Shown piece by piece: positions 1-6,647 of a stretch of 7,347 bases of DNA (position 1 is the first letter of the stretch; each line of letters opens with the position of its first letter). The position numbers were made by a program, and so were the translations under genes. The stretch is from CAZPZZ01 sp964591245. GTDB lineage: Bacteria > Acidobacteriota > Vicinamibacteria > Vicinamibacterales > UBA8438. The stretch is from NCBI GenBank assembly GCA_964591245.1, contig CAZPZZ010000178.1, forward strand, positions 1 to 7,347. The letters are read 5' to 3'. Under the pieces are notes generated by a model. That model worked only from the letters and a program-made list of their open reading frames with translations, searched no databases and was not told the origin of the DNA.

Positions 1-1121
1 TTCCGGATCTCCAGCTTGCCATGTTTCATTACCCAAACCGTATCTAGATCTCGAACGAATTCACGGCGCAGTCGAACCACATTCTCAATGGGTTTGCCTT
101 CAATTTCGGTTTCGATCAAAGCATCCAGAATCAGCGGCGGCACATCTGATTTTTGCCCCAGCGGATCATCCACTGTTATCAGCACACGAGCAAGCCGCGT
201 TTGCTGGTCAAGCGTGCCAATCAATCGGGAAACAATCGCTTCACGTTCGACATTTGGTCCCCAGGCATCCTTATTTCGCAACACAACTTTCGAACCCGGT
301 CTTCCCTCGATATCGAGTCCGATTGACTGATTCGGTTCACTGGATAAGTCCTGTCCATCGGTGAAGGGAAGCTGTACCCACCTCAGCCTGCGCACCGGAA
401 CCGCAGCCATCACCCAGTATTCGTCCAGGCCGATCAGTTGGCCCAACTCATCGCCAGGCCTGACTTGAGAACCAATATTGACCGAGCGAGTCAGGATTTG
501 AGCATCGAAGGGTGCATAAACGTCAGCACGATCCAGATCAAGCTGAGCTCTTTCCACTGCCGCTTTCGCCGCAGACACCTGTGCTTTTATTGAAGCGATT
601 TGTGGCTCACGTCTTACCAGACTGCTGTTGGTGTTGTCGATAGTCCCTTCCAACAATTTCAATTCTTTTTCTGCGAGACGTTGTCGAGCCTGCTCGATTT
701 CCATGGACGCTTCGGCCTGTTCCAGTTCACTCATGCTGATCAACAATGCGTTTTCAAAATCAGCAGGATCAATACGTAACAGCAAATCACCTTTATCAAC
801 CATTCCTCCCGGAACAAATTCTGGTGACAATTCGACCACCTGACCGCCAACCCGGGGGCTGAGGTCGATCCGTTGTGCAGACTCGACCGTACCCAACACG
901 ACCAAGCGCGGGTAATAGGTGCCTCGCACGACTGTAATCGAATCGACGAGTGCCGCCGATTTTCGGGTAGTATTGATTTTTTGAGCGGTCGGCTCCGTTC
1001 GATTGATAACGATAACTGCAACGACCGCAGCGCCCAAAATAGCCAGGCAGACAAGAACATTTACGACGATGCGAACCCAGCGCTGTTTCGATTCAAATCG
1101 CTCTTGAATTGCTTCATTCAT
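1..1121 (-). CDS. RND-type efflux periplasmic adaptor (membrane fusion protein, HlyD/AcrA family), 3' end outside window
   Basis: This adaptor should link an inner-membrane RND pump to the outer-membrane channel encoded just upstream. The first 373 residues are visible and the frame is still open at base 1. Residues 1-14 are a charged cytoplasmic tail. Residues 17-40 form one hydrophobic anchor with no obvious cleavage site. A first lipoyl-type half lies at about 76-119 (VLGTVESAQRIDLSPRVGGQ, then GGMVDKGDLLLRIDP). A Gln/Glu/Ala-rich alpha-hairpin spans about 121-198, and the second lipoyl half is at about 199-231 (DRADVYAPFDAQIL, then GSQVRPGDELGQLIG). Beta-barrel and membrane-proximal regions follow. 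This is the standard MFP order. The ATG at 1121 is preceded in frame by a TGA a few codons upstream, so no longer start is likely; no strong Shine-Dalgarno is seen. It lies 141 bp downstream of the outer-membrane gene, probably in the same operon. The family is confident; the substrate cannot be told. Confidence 0.93.
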   Translation of the reverse strand, partial: MNEAIQERFESKQRWVRIVVNVLVCLAILGAAVVAVIVINRTEPTAQKINTTRKSAALVDSITVVRGTYYPRLVVLGTVESAQRIDLSPRVGGQVVELSPEFVPGGMVDKGDLLLRIDPADFENALLISMSELEQAEASMEIEQARQRLAEKELKLLEGTIDNTNSSLVRREPQIASIKAQVSAAKAAVERAQLDLDRADVYAPFDAQILTRSVNIGSQVRPGDELGQLIGLDEYWVMAAVPVRRLRWVQLPFTDGQDLSSEPNQSIGLDIEGRPGSKVVLRNKDAWGPNVEREAIVSRLIGTLDQQTRLARVLITVDDPLGQKSDVPPLILDALIETEIEGKPIENVVRLRREFVRDLDTVWVMKHGKLEIR

Positions 1122-1262
1122 GGCAGTCGGTCGTCAATTCTTGAACAGAACACAGCCGTAACAGCTGATTCCGAAATTATCAAGCACCGCATTCTATTAA
1201 CGTAGGGTTTGAAACCATTGGGGACAATCGCAGTACCTCGCCTTCCATGAAAAACTAACCGC

Positions 1263-2726
1263 CTACGATTCCTCTTGCGAGTCGGCCTCTTCGGTTTTCA
1301 CCTCTGGCGGATCAAGACCATACGCTTCTTCCTGTACATCTTTCGAATCTCCTAACTCTTGCAAGGGTTGAGGAGCGGATTGGAAATCGCCAGCTAACGC
1401 AAGATACAGCGCGACACGAATCAGTACTAATTCCAATTGAGCGGACAACAATTGGCGCTGTAACCTTTGCTGAGCGGTGATAGCACTGAGTACATCCAGA
1501 TACTCGACATCCCCGATCAGATATTGTTCACGTAGCTGCTCAGAAGCCTGACCCGCCAGTTGGACCTGCTCCTTAAGATGTTTGATCCGCAGGAACTGGA
1601 ACTTTTCCTGAGCCAGACTGTCTTCCACTTCACGAAACGCTGTGAGCATCGTCTGTGCGTATTCATTAAACCGCTGACGTACCACGGCGGAAGTACGATC
1701 GACTTCCGCTCGCCTTTGACCTCCATCAAATAACGGAGCGATCAGTTGACTGCTGATCGAAACAAACCAATGGCGGAAGATCGTTTCGGGGCTTTCTGAG
1801 ACACTCAGTACTGATCCCGTTAAACTGATACGGGGATATTGAGCGCTGATTGCGGACGCGAGATCGCGATCGGAAGCTTGAAACGTGAGGTAGTCACGGC
1901 GAACATCGGGCCGCCGATGTAACAACTCCGACGGCAGTCCGGTATCTGGAATCGGTGGCAGCTCGGGAAGCTCTGCTCCCGTTTCATAGATGACGGTCTG
2001 GGGCATATTTCCCAACAAAATGGCCAATTGATGCTCCATCACTTCGATCCGTGCTTCTGACACTACCGCCTGCTCCAATGTAGACTCCAGTAATTGGCGT
2101 TGTCGAAGAACGTCGGCACTTCGGATCAGGCCCAAACCAAATCGGGATTCCTGTATCTCAAGTCCCGTACGGTTGGTTTTGATTTGTTCATCCAGCAGTT
2201 CGACTTGAGCGTGGGCCTCCATCAGTGAAAACCAATGGCGCGCAATCTCCGCCGACAACGTTAATGCGATCACTTTGTAGTCGTAACTCGTTGCATTGGC
2301 CCGTAATCGTTCGGCATCAACACGTGACTCGATTTCTCCCCACAGATCGATCTGGTACGCGGCGTCCACTCCCATTTGATAGGTCGTTCGAACTTCATCC
2401 AGGCCCACGTCAACGACACCATTGAGGTCAGGTAACAGATCGGACGCTTCTCGCCGTGTCAACGCCCGTGCGGCACGGACTCTTTGCACAGCAGCAGCAA
2501 GCGTGTAATTGCCTTCAAAAGCCTGATTAATTTGGTAATCGAGCTCAGGATCGTCGAATGCCATCCACCAGCGTTCAGGAGCTTCGGTGTTTCCACTGCT
2601 CGAAAACGGAGGCGCGTCAGGAACTTGGGGCGGATCAAAGTTCCGGCCGGCGCAGCCGCTAACGCCCAGCAGCAATGGCATGAGCCACCGGGCAAGTCGA
2701 AACCAGACTGAAGTAAAGGGCGACAT
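1263..2726 (-). CDS. NodT-type RND efflux outer-membrane lipoprotein (TolC/OprM-like)
   Basis: This is the outer-membrane channel of a tripartite efflux pump. Numbered from the ATG at 2726 (487 residues), residues 1-24 are a lipoprotein signal peptide with lipobox V-S-G-C (Cys25), followed by Ala, which suits outer-membrane sorting. Family marks are PERWWMAFDDPELDYQINQA at 50-69, an arginine-rich helix start near 82-95, DLW-GE near 128-131, LHRRPDVRR at 269-277, SAISAQYPRISLTGS at 291-305 and FDGGQRRAEVD at 333-343. The two similar halves are the duplicated outer-membrane-efflux repeat. The tail (about 459-487) is unusually acidic (EEA, EVKTEEADSQEES) and is not needed for the barrel. The frame also has an earlier ATG at 2789 giving 508 residues. 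I prefer 2726 because it gives a normal-length lipoprotein signal; neither start has a clear Shine-Dalgarno. It precedes the adaptor gene, an order less usual than adaptor-pump-channel. Confidence 0.93.
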   Translation of the reverse strand: MSPFTSVWFRLARWLMPLLLGVSGCAGRNFDPPQVPDAPPFSSSGNTEAPERWWMAFDDPELDYQINQAFEGNYTLAAAVQRVRAARALTRREASDLLPDLNGVVDVGLDEVRTTYQMGVDAAYQIDLWGEIESRVDAERLRANATSYDYKVIALTLSAEIARHWFSLMEAHAQVELLDEQIKTNRTGLEIQESRFGLGLIRSADVLRQRQLLESTLEQAVVSEARIEVMEHQLAILLGNMPQTVIYETGAELPELPPIPDTGLPSELLHRRPDVRRDYLTFQASDRDLASAISAQYPRISLTGSVLSVSESPETIFRHWFVSISSQLIAPLFDGGQRRAEVDRTSAVVRQRFNEYAQTMLTAFREVEDSLAQEKFQFLRIKHLKEQVQLAGQASEQLREQYLIGDVEYLDVLSAITAQQRLQRQLLSAQLELVLIRVALYLALAGDFQSAPQPLQELGDSKDVQEEAYGLDPPEVKTEEADSQEES

Positions 2727-3145
2727 GAACAAAACTATGAGGGAAGCATCCGTCAGGTCGACGAAATGGGGGGTAGCGATAGGATTCATGTACAGAAACG
2801 CTACATCAGCCGCAAGAGGAATTGCTGTTCACTCGACTCGCTGACTCGGAAAAATTAAAGGGATGGAATCAAACACACCAGGTCCCGATCCCAAAAATTG
2901 CTTCCACTTACACGTTGTGGTCGATTTTGCTGATCGCGACATGGGACCCCTAACAAAAGGTTCACCAATCAGAATCCACAAACCTTCACTTCCCGGAACC
3001 ACGGTCGCGGCTTTGGGTGAACGGCGCAACTCAAAATTAAATCTTAGGACCATCGCAGGCGTTTTTCGAGCTCTTTACGCAGCGAAGCGTTCTTAGCAAG
3101 CCGTTCTGGAAGTGGCCTTCAGCGTCTATCACGCTCCGTCAGTTT
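2727..3145. other. Intergenic stretch, no supported gene
   Basis: This lies between the efflux channel start and the stop of the helical-repeat gene; both are on the minus strand. Overlapping open frames of about 75 codons occur on both strands (2829-3053 minus, 2863-3096 plus). They have no signal peptide, recognisable motif or properly spaced ribosome binding site, so I treat them as chance. A 24-codon basic stretch between stops on the minus strand (3044-3118) reads like a short amphipathic helix but is too short to call. I found no convincing -35/-10 pair for the efflux genes. Two short inverted repeats without T-runs are present. The first 63 bases (2727-2789) would be coding if the longer start of the channel gene is used. 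Confidence 0.5.
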
Positions 3146-3697
3146 TCAGGAACGCTTGTCATTACCCTCAGACTTCTCGGTGCGGATCGATTTGCGCATC
3201 TCGATTAAACGCTTCTCAGCGTCTTCTTTGGATACTTCTCCCTTTTTAACCAGTTCCCGAATCTTCGCTTCCGCGCGGCGGTATTCTTCCACACTGATCC
3301 CATGTTTGTCACTCCGATCTTCTTGCTTCCGTCCTGCGTCGCGGAACATCTTCTTGCGAACTGCAATCAGCTCTTTCTCAGCGTCTTCTTTTGAAATCTT
3401 GCCGGCCTCAACCGCGGCCTCGATCTCTTTGGCGAATGCCATGTAGCGGCGTTTCTTCGCCTCCATCTCCCGATTATGAGCGCGTTTGGATCCTGCGGAA
3501 CGCTTCAGCGCCTTCATCATGATACTGGCTTGTTCCAGTGTCAGTTCACCCGCTTCAACCGCTCCCCCTAACCTTCGCTCAACCGCCTCAAAGTCTTGAG
3601 CATAAACGCGGCCCTGTGGAAGAATACAAGATGCCATGGCCACAATTCCCAACCACACCGCGACCGGAACTTTCCAGGTTTTTTCGGTGATCATCAT
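3146..3697 (-). CDS. Small exported protein with three helix-turn-helix repeats, function unknown
   Basis: I do not recognise a named gene. From the ATG at 3697 the product has 183 residues. Residues 1-33 form a signal peptide: basic start, hydrophobic VPVAVWLGIVAMASCIL, and a VYA cleavage site before Gln34. A lipoprotein variant using Cys24 (AMASC) is possible but not canonical. The rest is highly charged (Lys, Arg, Glu) and holds three copies of one unit of about 25-30 residues at roughly 36-66, 88-115 and 139-170. The pattern is I/L-x2-h-V-x2-G-x-h-S/T-x-E-x-A-x3-L-x2-hK/R, so each copy is probably a pair of short helices joined by a glycine turn, somewhat SHOCT-like in shape. The frame opens earlier at a GTG (3745) and ATGs (3733, 3715). 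I chose 3697 because GGAGAAAAGG (3704-3713) lies 6 nt upstream and the signal peptide has normal length. It probably forms helical bundles outside the cytoplasm, perhaps binding a partner; this is inference. Confidence 0.75.
   Translation of the reverse strand: MMITEKTWKVPVAVWLGIVAMASCILPQGRVYAQDFEAVERRLGGAVEAGELTLEQASIMMKALKRSAGSKRAHNREMEAKKRRYMAFAKEIEAAVEAGKISKEDAEKELIAVRKKMFRDAGRKQEDRSDKHGISVEEYRRAEAKIRELVKKGEVSKEDAEKRLIEMRKSIRTEKSEGNDKRS
3188..3592 (-). repeat. Three in-gene repeats encoding a helix-G-helix unit
   Basis: The units lie at about 3500-3592, 3353-3436 and 3188-3283, all in the same frame of the minus-strand gene. The cores read AVEAGELTLEQA, AVEAGKISKEDAEKEL and LVKKGEVSKEDAEKRL. 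The second and third units share an exact 17-base identity (3375-3391 and 3213-3229, offset 162 bases or 54 codons), consistent with a fairly recent internal duplication. The first unit is more diverged. Confidence 0.75.
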
Positions 3698-4204
3698 CTT
3701 CAGCCTTTTCTCCATATTTCCACTACGGTTCATTGATTTTGCCACAACGCTGGGTGGATCGTCGGTAACATCAACAGCTCCGCTATGTTTACAAGAGCGT
3801 TAGCAGTATTGTCTAACAAACGAGCAAGGTCCGCCAGCTTTCATTGACAGGCTTTATGAATCTTGGCCAGGTCCAGAGTCCTTACCAAAACGAAAAAGGA
3901 TCTCCCATCTGTTACTCAGACTGCTGGAACTTTCCCGTCAGACTTCGTACGGATCGATAGAACATTAAAAGCGAACCACTCGGACACAAGCAACGCAATT
4001 CATTTTGGTGAGGATTGCATGGAATCCAGATATCGAAGTAAAACTGGACTTACATTGGACCTCTATTTTCCTCTCGGACTCGGTTGTCAAGCGTCAGATA
4101 CTAAACCATGGATACTGAAATCCAGAACTGGTATCGTTCGCTGGGACAGGTTAATAGAACGTACCCGGATTCCAAAATTCCAACTTAACCAGAGAACCCA
4201 TCCC
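3698..4204. other. Divergent intergenic region, no supported gene
   Basis: This separates the minus-strand repeat protein from the plus-strand propeller gene, so it should hold promoters for both. A plus-strand frame is open from a TTG at 3863 into the propeller gene, but its first 114 codons have no signal peptide, domain or protein-like pattern. The Tat signal begins at 4205, so I treat this frame as untranslated or at most a leader. TTGACA is present at 3844-3849, but I find no -10 at 16-18 bp spacing. A ribosome-binding-like GGTGAGG precedes the in-frame ATG at 4019 and is listed separately. Confidence 0.5.
4007..4013 (+). promoter_or_regulatory. Shine-Dalgarno-like site before an alternative in-frame start at 4019
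   Basis: GGTGAGG lies 5 nt before an ATG at 4019 that is in frame with the propeller gene and has no stop between. It is a better ribosome site than anything before the ATG at 4205. Using it would add 62 residues ahead of the twin-arginine signal, which would be abnormal for Tat export. It may be chance, a leader, or a real second start. Confidence 0.3.
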
Positions 4205-5182
4205 ATGAGTAAAACCGCTTCACGACGTGATCTTTTGAAATGGATTGGCCTGACCACGTTCATTCCAGGTTTGGGAGGCACGGCACTGTGTCAGGAAAAA
4301 AGCCAATCGACGAAGCATGCCCATGGTAAATCGTCTCCATTCCGAGAACATCCCTACGAAATGATGATCTGCGACTATGTGCGTTTCAAGCTATCCAGAG
4401 TAGACAAACAGGGCAAAATCATTTGGGAACACCAACCGGAAGGACGGGTATGGGACTTTGTTATTACGGATGAAAACCTTCTTATTTATCCGATCATCAC
4501 CGACAAGATGGAAGTCCGCTGCATCGATTTTCAAAAGAACCTGAAATGGTCCTGGCCCTACGCCGATGAGTACCGAGAGATCATCAATATCACAAAGCAC
4601 CACTCACAACTGATTGTCAGTGGTCAAAAGCCGCCCCAGGCCATTTTTATGAATCTGGAAGGAACGATTGAGAAAAGACTGCCCATCCCCGCCAGGTACC
4701 CTCATCATCATGGCCAGTTGGGAAACGTGTATCACGTCGGTAACAAACACTATCTCGCCCAACTCTGGGGTGAAGGGACCGCTCTTGAAGTCGATGAAAA
4801 TGGAAAAGAGGTATGGCGATACCAAGTGTCCAAAACAGGAACAGGTCGCTATCCGGAAGGAACCGTTCAGGATGTTCTCCGACTGGACAATGGCAACACA
4901 CTGCTGGCCTGTGGCACTCAGGCTCGATTACTGGAAGTGGATCGTGCGGGAAATATTGTCTGGGAATTCACCGGAAAAAGTCATCCCGAACTCAATTTCA
5001 CCAACGCCTGCAATCTCCAGAAGCTGAAAGACGGTTCCATTTTGGTCACCAATTTTCTGCGTGGCAATTCAGGTCGTGGCGCCCATGCCTTTCGTTTGTC
5101 CAAAGAGAGGAACATCTCCTGGACGTTTAACGATCACAAGCATTTCACCGCCGCGAGTCAAGTGTGGGCAATTGAGCAATAG
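4205..5182 (+). CDS. Tat-exported PQQ-like beta-propeller repeat protein
   Basis: The product has 325 residues from the ATG at 4205. It opens with a twin-arginine signal: MSKTASRRDLLKWIG, then a hydrophobic stretch to about Leu28, probably cut near Cys29/Gln30. It is therefore likely folded in the cytoplasm and moved to the periplasm or outside. The rest is built of propeller-blade repeats of the kind 'h-D-x-x-G-x-h-x-W-x-h': VDKQGKIIWEH (66-76), CIDFQKNLKWSW (106-117), EVDENGKEVWRYQV (195-208), EVDRAGNIVWEFTG (244-257) and RLSKERNISWTFND (297-310). Between them are 'LDNGNTLLACG' and 'LKDGSILVTN' strands. This pattern is seen in PQQ-dehydrogenase-like and arylsulfotransferase-like propellers. 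I see no conserved catalytic set that would prove an enzyme. His clusters at YPHHHG (165-170) and DHKHF (310-314) are notable. At 325 residues it is shorter than 8-bladed quinoprotein dehydrogenases, so a cofactor is uncertain. The start was chosen on the Tat motif; the Shine-Dalgarno (AGAGAA) is weak. The gene converges on the CBM9-like gene. Confidence 0.82.
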   Translation: MSKTASRRDLLKWIGLTTFIPGLGGTALCQEKSQSTKHAHGKSSPFREHPYEMMICDYVRFKLSRVDKQGKIIWEHQPEGRVWDFVITDENLLIYPIITDKMEVRCIDFQKNLKWSWPYADEYREIINITKHHSQLIVSGQKPPQAIFMNLEGTIEKRLPIPARYPHHHGQLGNVYHVGNKHYLAQLWGEGTALEVDENGKEVWRYQVSKTGTGRYPEGTVQDVLRLDNGNTLLACGTQARLLEVDRAGNIVWEFTGKSHPELNFTNACNLQKLKDGSILVTNFLRGNSGRGAHAFRLSKERNISWTFNDHKHFTAASQVWAIEQ

Positions 5183-5224
5183 AGACCGTCCAAACGTACG
5201 ATACCAAGGCGGCGTAACATACTT

Positions 5225-5252
5225 TCGTCTCTGATCCCGCCATCAGGGATGA
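5225..5252 (+). terminator. Stem-loop in convergent gap, candidate terminator for the propeller gene
   Basis: Bases 5225-5235 pair with 5242-5252 around a 6-base loop (CCCGCC), giving an 11-bp stem. Two of the pairs are G-U and form only in plus-strand RNA; the minus-strand transcript would have two C-A mismatches there. It begins 43 bases after the propeller stop and overlaps the stop codon of the opposing gene. No clear U-run follows (CACTCGATTT), so it could also act as a mRNA 3' end stabiliser. Confidence 0.4.
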
Positions 5253-6358
5253 CACTCGATTTGGTTATCGGACTGCGCAGGCGGATTGACAAACGTCACT
5301 TGTCCAAATCGGTGCGGTGTGTGAAACGAAGGCTTTGACGTGTCGGCCCGTGACCACTGGCTGTACTGCATATTCGTATCGCCACCATGCCGGTTGAGGT
5401 TCAGGTTCCAGCGATCGCCGGGCCGCAGCAACTTGCGCTTCATGTACCTGGCGAAATTAGCCAAGGGAATCGCCACCTCACAGGTCCATGACTGGTCCTT
5501 GTCCGAGTCGTCATTCAACGTTCCCCTGTAAGTTCCGGCGATGCGGACTCCCTCGGCAACCCACGGTACACTGGGCTTCTTCGGCCCGTGCGCTCGATGG
5601 CCATCGATGTAAGCCCCTCGCACGTTCCACTCGATGTTGAAATAGAACTCAGGTCGCTCAGGATCCGGTGCCAGCATCACCTCGAAACAGTCGTCCCTAG
5701 CGACCGGGTCATCGTGATTCTTGTAGCGCGCCGTGATGTACTCGTCCTGGCAGATGTGACCGATATAGAGATACTTATCGTCCCATAACATCTTAGCGAC
5801 CGTTTGTTTCTTCTTGCCGTTTTGCCACCAGGTGAAATGAAACGGTCCCATGTTATCAGCCTCGTGCCAGGCGGCTTCGTCCATCCGCCCGTCCAGGGTA
5901 ATCGGCATAGACGCATGAAGGACGTCATACGTCGGCCGCTGAAATCCCGTTTTCGTCTCAGGTTGGTGGACAGCAGCGGTAACACGTGCGGTCGCGAACG
6001 CCTTCTCCGGCGCGCCCACCTGCAGGTACCAACCCACCTTTTTCTCATAAGTCCAGTAAGACTGGTCAGGCACGAAACGACGTCTCTGTCCAAGGGTCGG
6101 GGGCAAACCGGCCAGGTCAAACACCATCCGTCGCACGGACGTTTCAGCCAAGTCCTGCCGTGAGGACATCAAAGCCTCACCGGGAAAACGCTTCTCCAGG
6201 AATGGATCTATGAAACGGATTGACCTGGCATCTTCGGCACCCACTGTTGAGACACACAGCAGGCAACAGGTAGCGATCCAGCTAGTTCGCAGCCCGTGAA
6301 CCAAACGTCTGTTTTCCCTTCCGAATTTAGCCCAAGCGATTACTCGATTTAGTCGCAT
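5243..6358 (-). CDS. Exported CBM9-like (DOMON-type) protein with a DUF1549/PSD1-like N-terminal segment
   Basis: The product has 371 residues from the ATG at 6358. A long basic start and hydrophobic TSWIATCCLLCVSTVGA end at a likely cleavage after Ala41. Residues 49-118 (FIDPFLEKRF through VRRMVFDLAGLPPT at 75-88 to YEKKVGWYLQVGAPEKAFA) match the usual beginning of DUF1549, where IDRFL...RR-x-DLTGLPPT...YEKLVDRLL is typical. The domain then breaks off. Residues 152-356 are a family-9-like carbohydrate-binding domain: ITLDGRMDEAAW, MLWDDKYLYIGHICQDEYI, RDDCFEVMLAPD, FYFNIEWNVRGAYIDG, CEVAIPLANF, and a closing WSRADTSKPSFHTPHRFGQVTF. It probably binds a sugar polymer or a small ligand outside the cell; no catalytic residues are evident. 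A GTG at 6397 gives a longer form; I chose the ATG because it lacks the extra 13 residues and GAGTGAG lies upstream. Hand-counted lines are near 58% GC, against about 49% in the propeller gene. Confidence 0.85.
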   Translation of the reverse strand: MRLNRVIAWAKFGRENRRLVHGLRTSWIATCCLLCVSTVGAEDARSIRFIDPFLEKRFPGEALMSSRQDLAETSVRRMVFDLAGLPPTLGQRRRFVPDQSYWTYEKKVGWYLQVGAPEKAFATARVTAAVHQPETKTGFQRPTYDVLHASMPITLDGRMDEAAWHEADNMGPFHFTWWQNGKKKQTVAKMLWDDKYLYIGHICQDEYITARYKNHDDPVARDDCFEVMLAPDPERPEFYFNIEWNVRGAYIDGHRAHGPKKPSVPWVAEGVRIAGTYRGTLNDDSDKDQSWTCEVAIPLANFARYMKRKLLRPGDRWNLNLNRHGGDTNMQYSQWSRADTSKPSFHTPHRFGQVTFVNPPAQSDNQIECHP

Positions 6359-6402
6359 CACGTTGCTCACTCTAGACCGGATATGGTTTCCCTGCACTGC
6401 TT

Positions 6403-6414
6403 GACGTTAACGTC
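6403..6414. promoter_or_regulatory. 12-bp perfect palindrome GACGTTAACGTC
   Basis: The palindrome sits 45 bp upstream of the CBM9-like ATG (6 bp upstream of the alternative GTG), in a position where an operator would act on that gene. One or two perfect 12-bp palindromes are expected by chance in a window this size, so position is the only argument. Confidence 0.2.
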
Positions 6415-6466
6415 CTTCGCATCATTCAATCTTGGGGGACGCTGAGCCAATCAATCCGGTAGCAGA

Positions 6467-6568
6467 TCAGGCGACAAGCAACCAATTGTTCGTCGCGTCG
6501 ACACTGCGAATCCCTGTGCCATCGATCCCCACTGCCCCCCTGGTTCGCAACCAGTCTCTGCGTGACAT
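6467..6568 (-). pseudogene. Truncated Tat-signal gene start (33 codons), possible DUF1501-type remnant
   Basis: An ATG at 6568 is preceded 5 nt upstream by AAGG (in GAAAGGATTCG). The peptide begins MSRRDWLRTRGAVGIDGTGI, a twin-arginine signal in which Arg and Asp interrupt the expected Gly/Ala/Leu-rich hydrophobic stretch. It meets TGA after 33 codons. A working ribosome site and twin-arginine motif at exactly the right distance are unlikely by chance, so I read this as the front of a gene that has lost its body. In a shifted frame further on (6367-6450) the minus strand reads LAQRPPRLNDAKDVNV. This faintly recalls the PLAPRPPHF-P-AKAK stretch after the Tat signal of DUF1501 proteins, but the match is weak. 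It lies on the same strand as and upstream of the DUF1549-like/CBM9 gene. It could instead be a short leader peptide. Confidence 0.4.
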
Positions 6569-6618
6569 CGAATCCTTTCGGTCATTTGATATCGGTTGCA
6601 TTTTACTGACCTTTAGTT

Positions 6619-6647
6619 TTGACGCCTTCGAGCTATGATACTTTAAA
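6619..6647 (+). promoter_or_regulatory. Candidate sigma70-like promoter for the TIGR02604-type gene
   Basis: TTGACG (6619-6624), a 17-bp spacer, then TTTAAA (6642-6647). Hexamers match the consensus at 5 of 6 and 4 of 6 positions. A perfect TATAAT also occurs at 6661-6666 but has no -35 at a suitable distance. Either would leave a long leader of about 200 bases before the ATG at 6876. Planctomycete promoters are poorly defined, so this is tentative. Confidence 0.3.

Noticed and set aside
216..225. The 10-mer GCCAATCAAT occurs three times on the plus strand (216, 6446, 6786)
   Set aside because: One copy is plain coding sequence in the adaptor gene, the flanks differ and spacing is irregular, so I do not regard it as a regulatory repeat.
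740..1060. A 106-codon minus-strand frame inside the adaptor gene
   Set aside because: It is a shadow of the adaptor in another frame; the adaptor frame has the clear lipoyl and hairpin motifs.
2829..3096. Overlapping open frames of about 75 codons on both strands upstream of the efflux channel
   Set aside because: They have no ribosome site at proper distance, no signal peptide or domain pattern, and lie antiparallel over each other; most likely chance.
3044..3118. A 24-codon basic stretch on the minus strand (RPLPERLAKNASLRKELEKRLRWS) just after the repeat-protein gene
   Set aside because: It looks helix-like and could be a scrap of a further repeat, but it has no start codon and is too short to support.
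3121..3135. Inverted repeat AGCGT/ACGCT shortly after the stop of the repeat-protein gene
   Set aside because: The stem is only 5 bp and no T-run follows on the minus strand, so it is not a convincing terminator.
3863..4204. Open N-terminal extension of the propeller frame starting at a TTG
   Set aside because: The extension shows no recognisable pattern and would bury the Tat signal more than 100 residues inside the protein.
5677..6163. Long arginine-rich open frames on both strands within the CBM9-like gene
   Set aside because: They are shadow frames in GC-richer coding DNA; only the frame with the CBM9-like motifs is protein-like.
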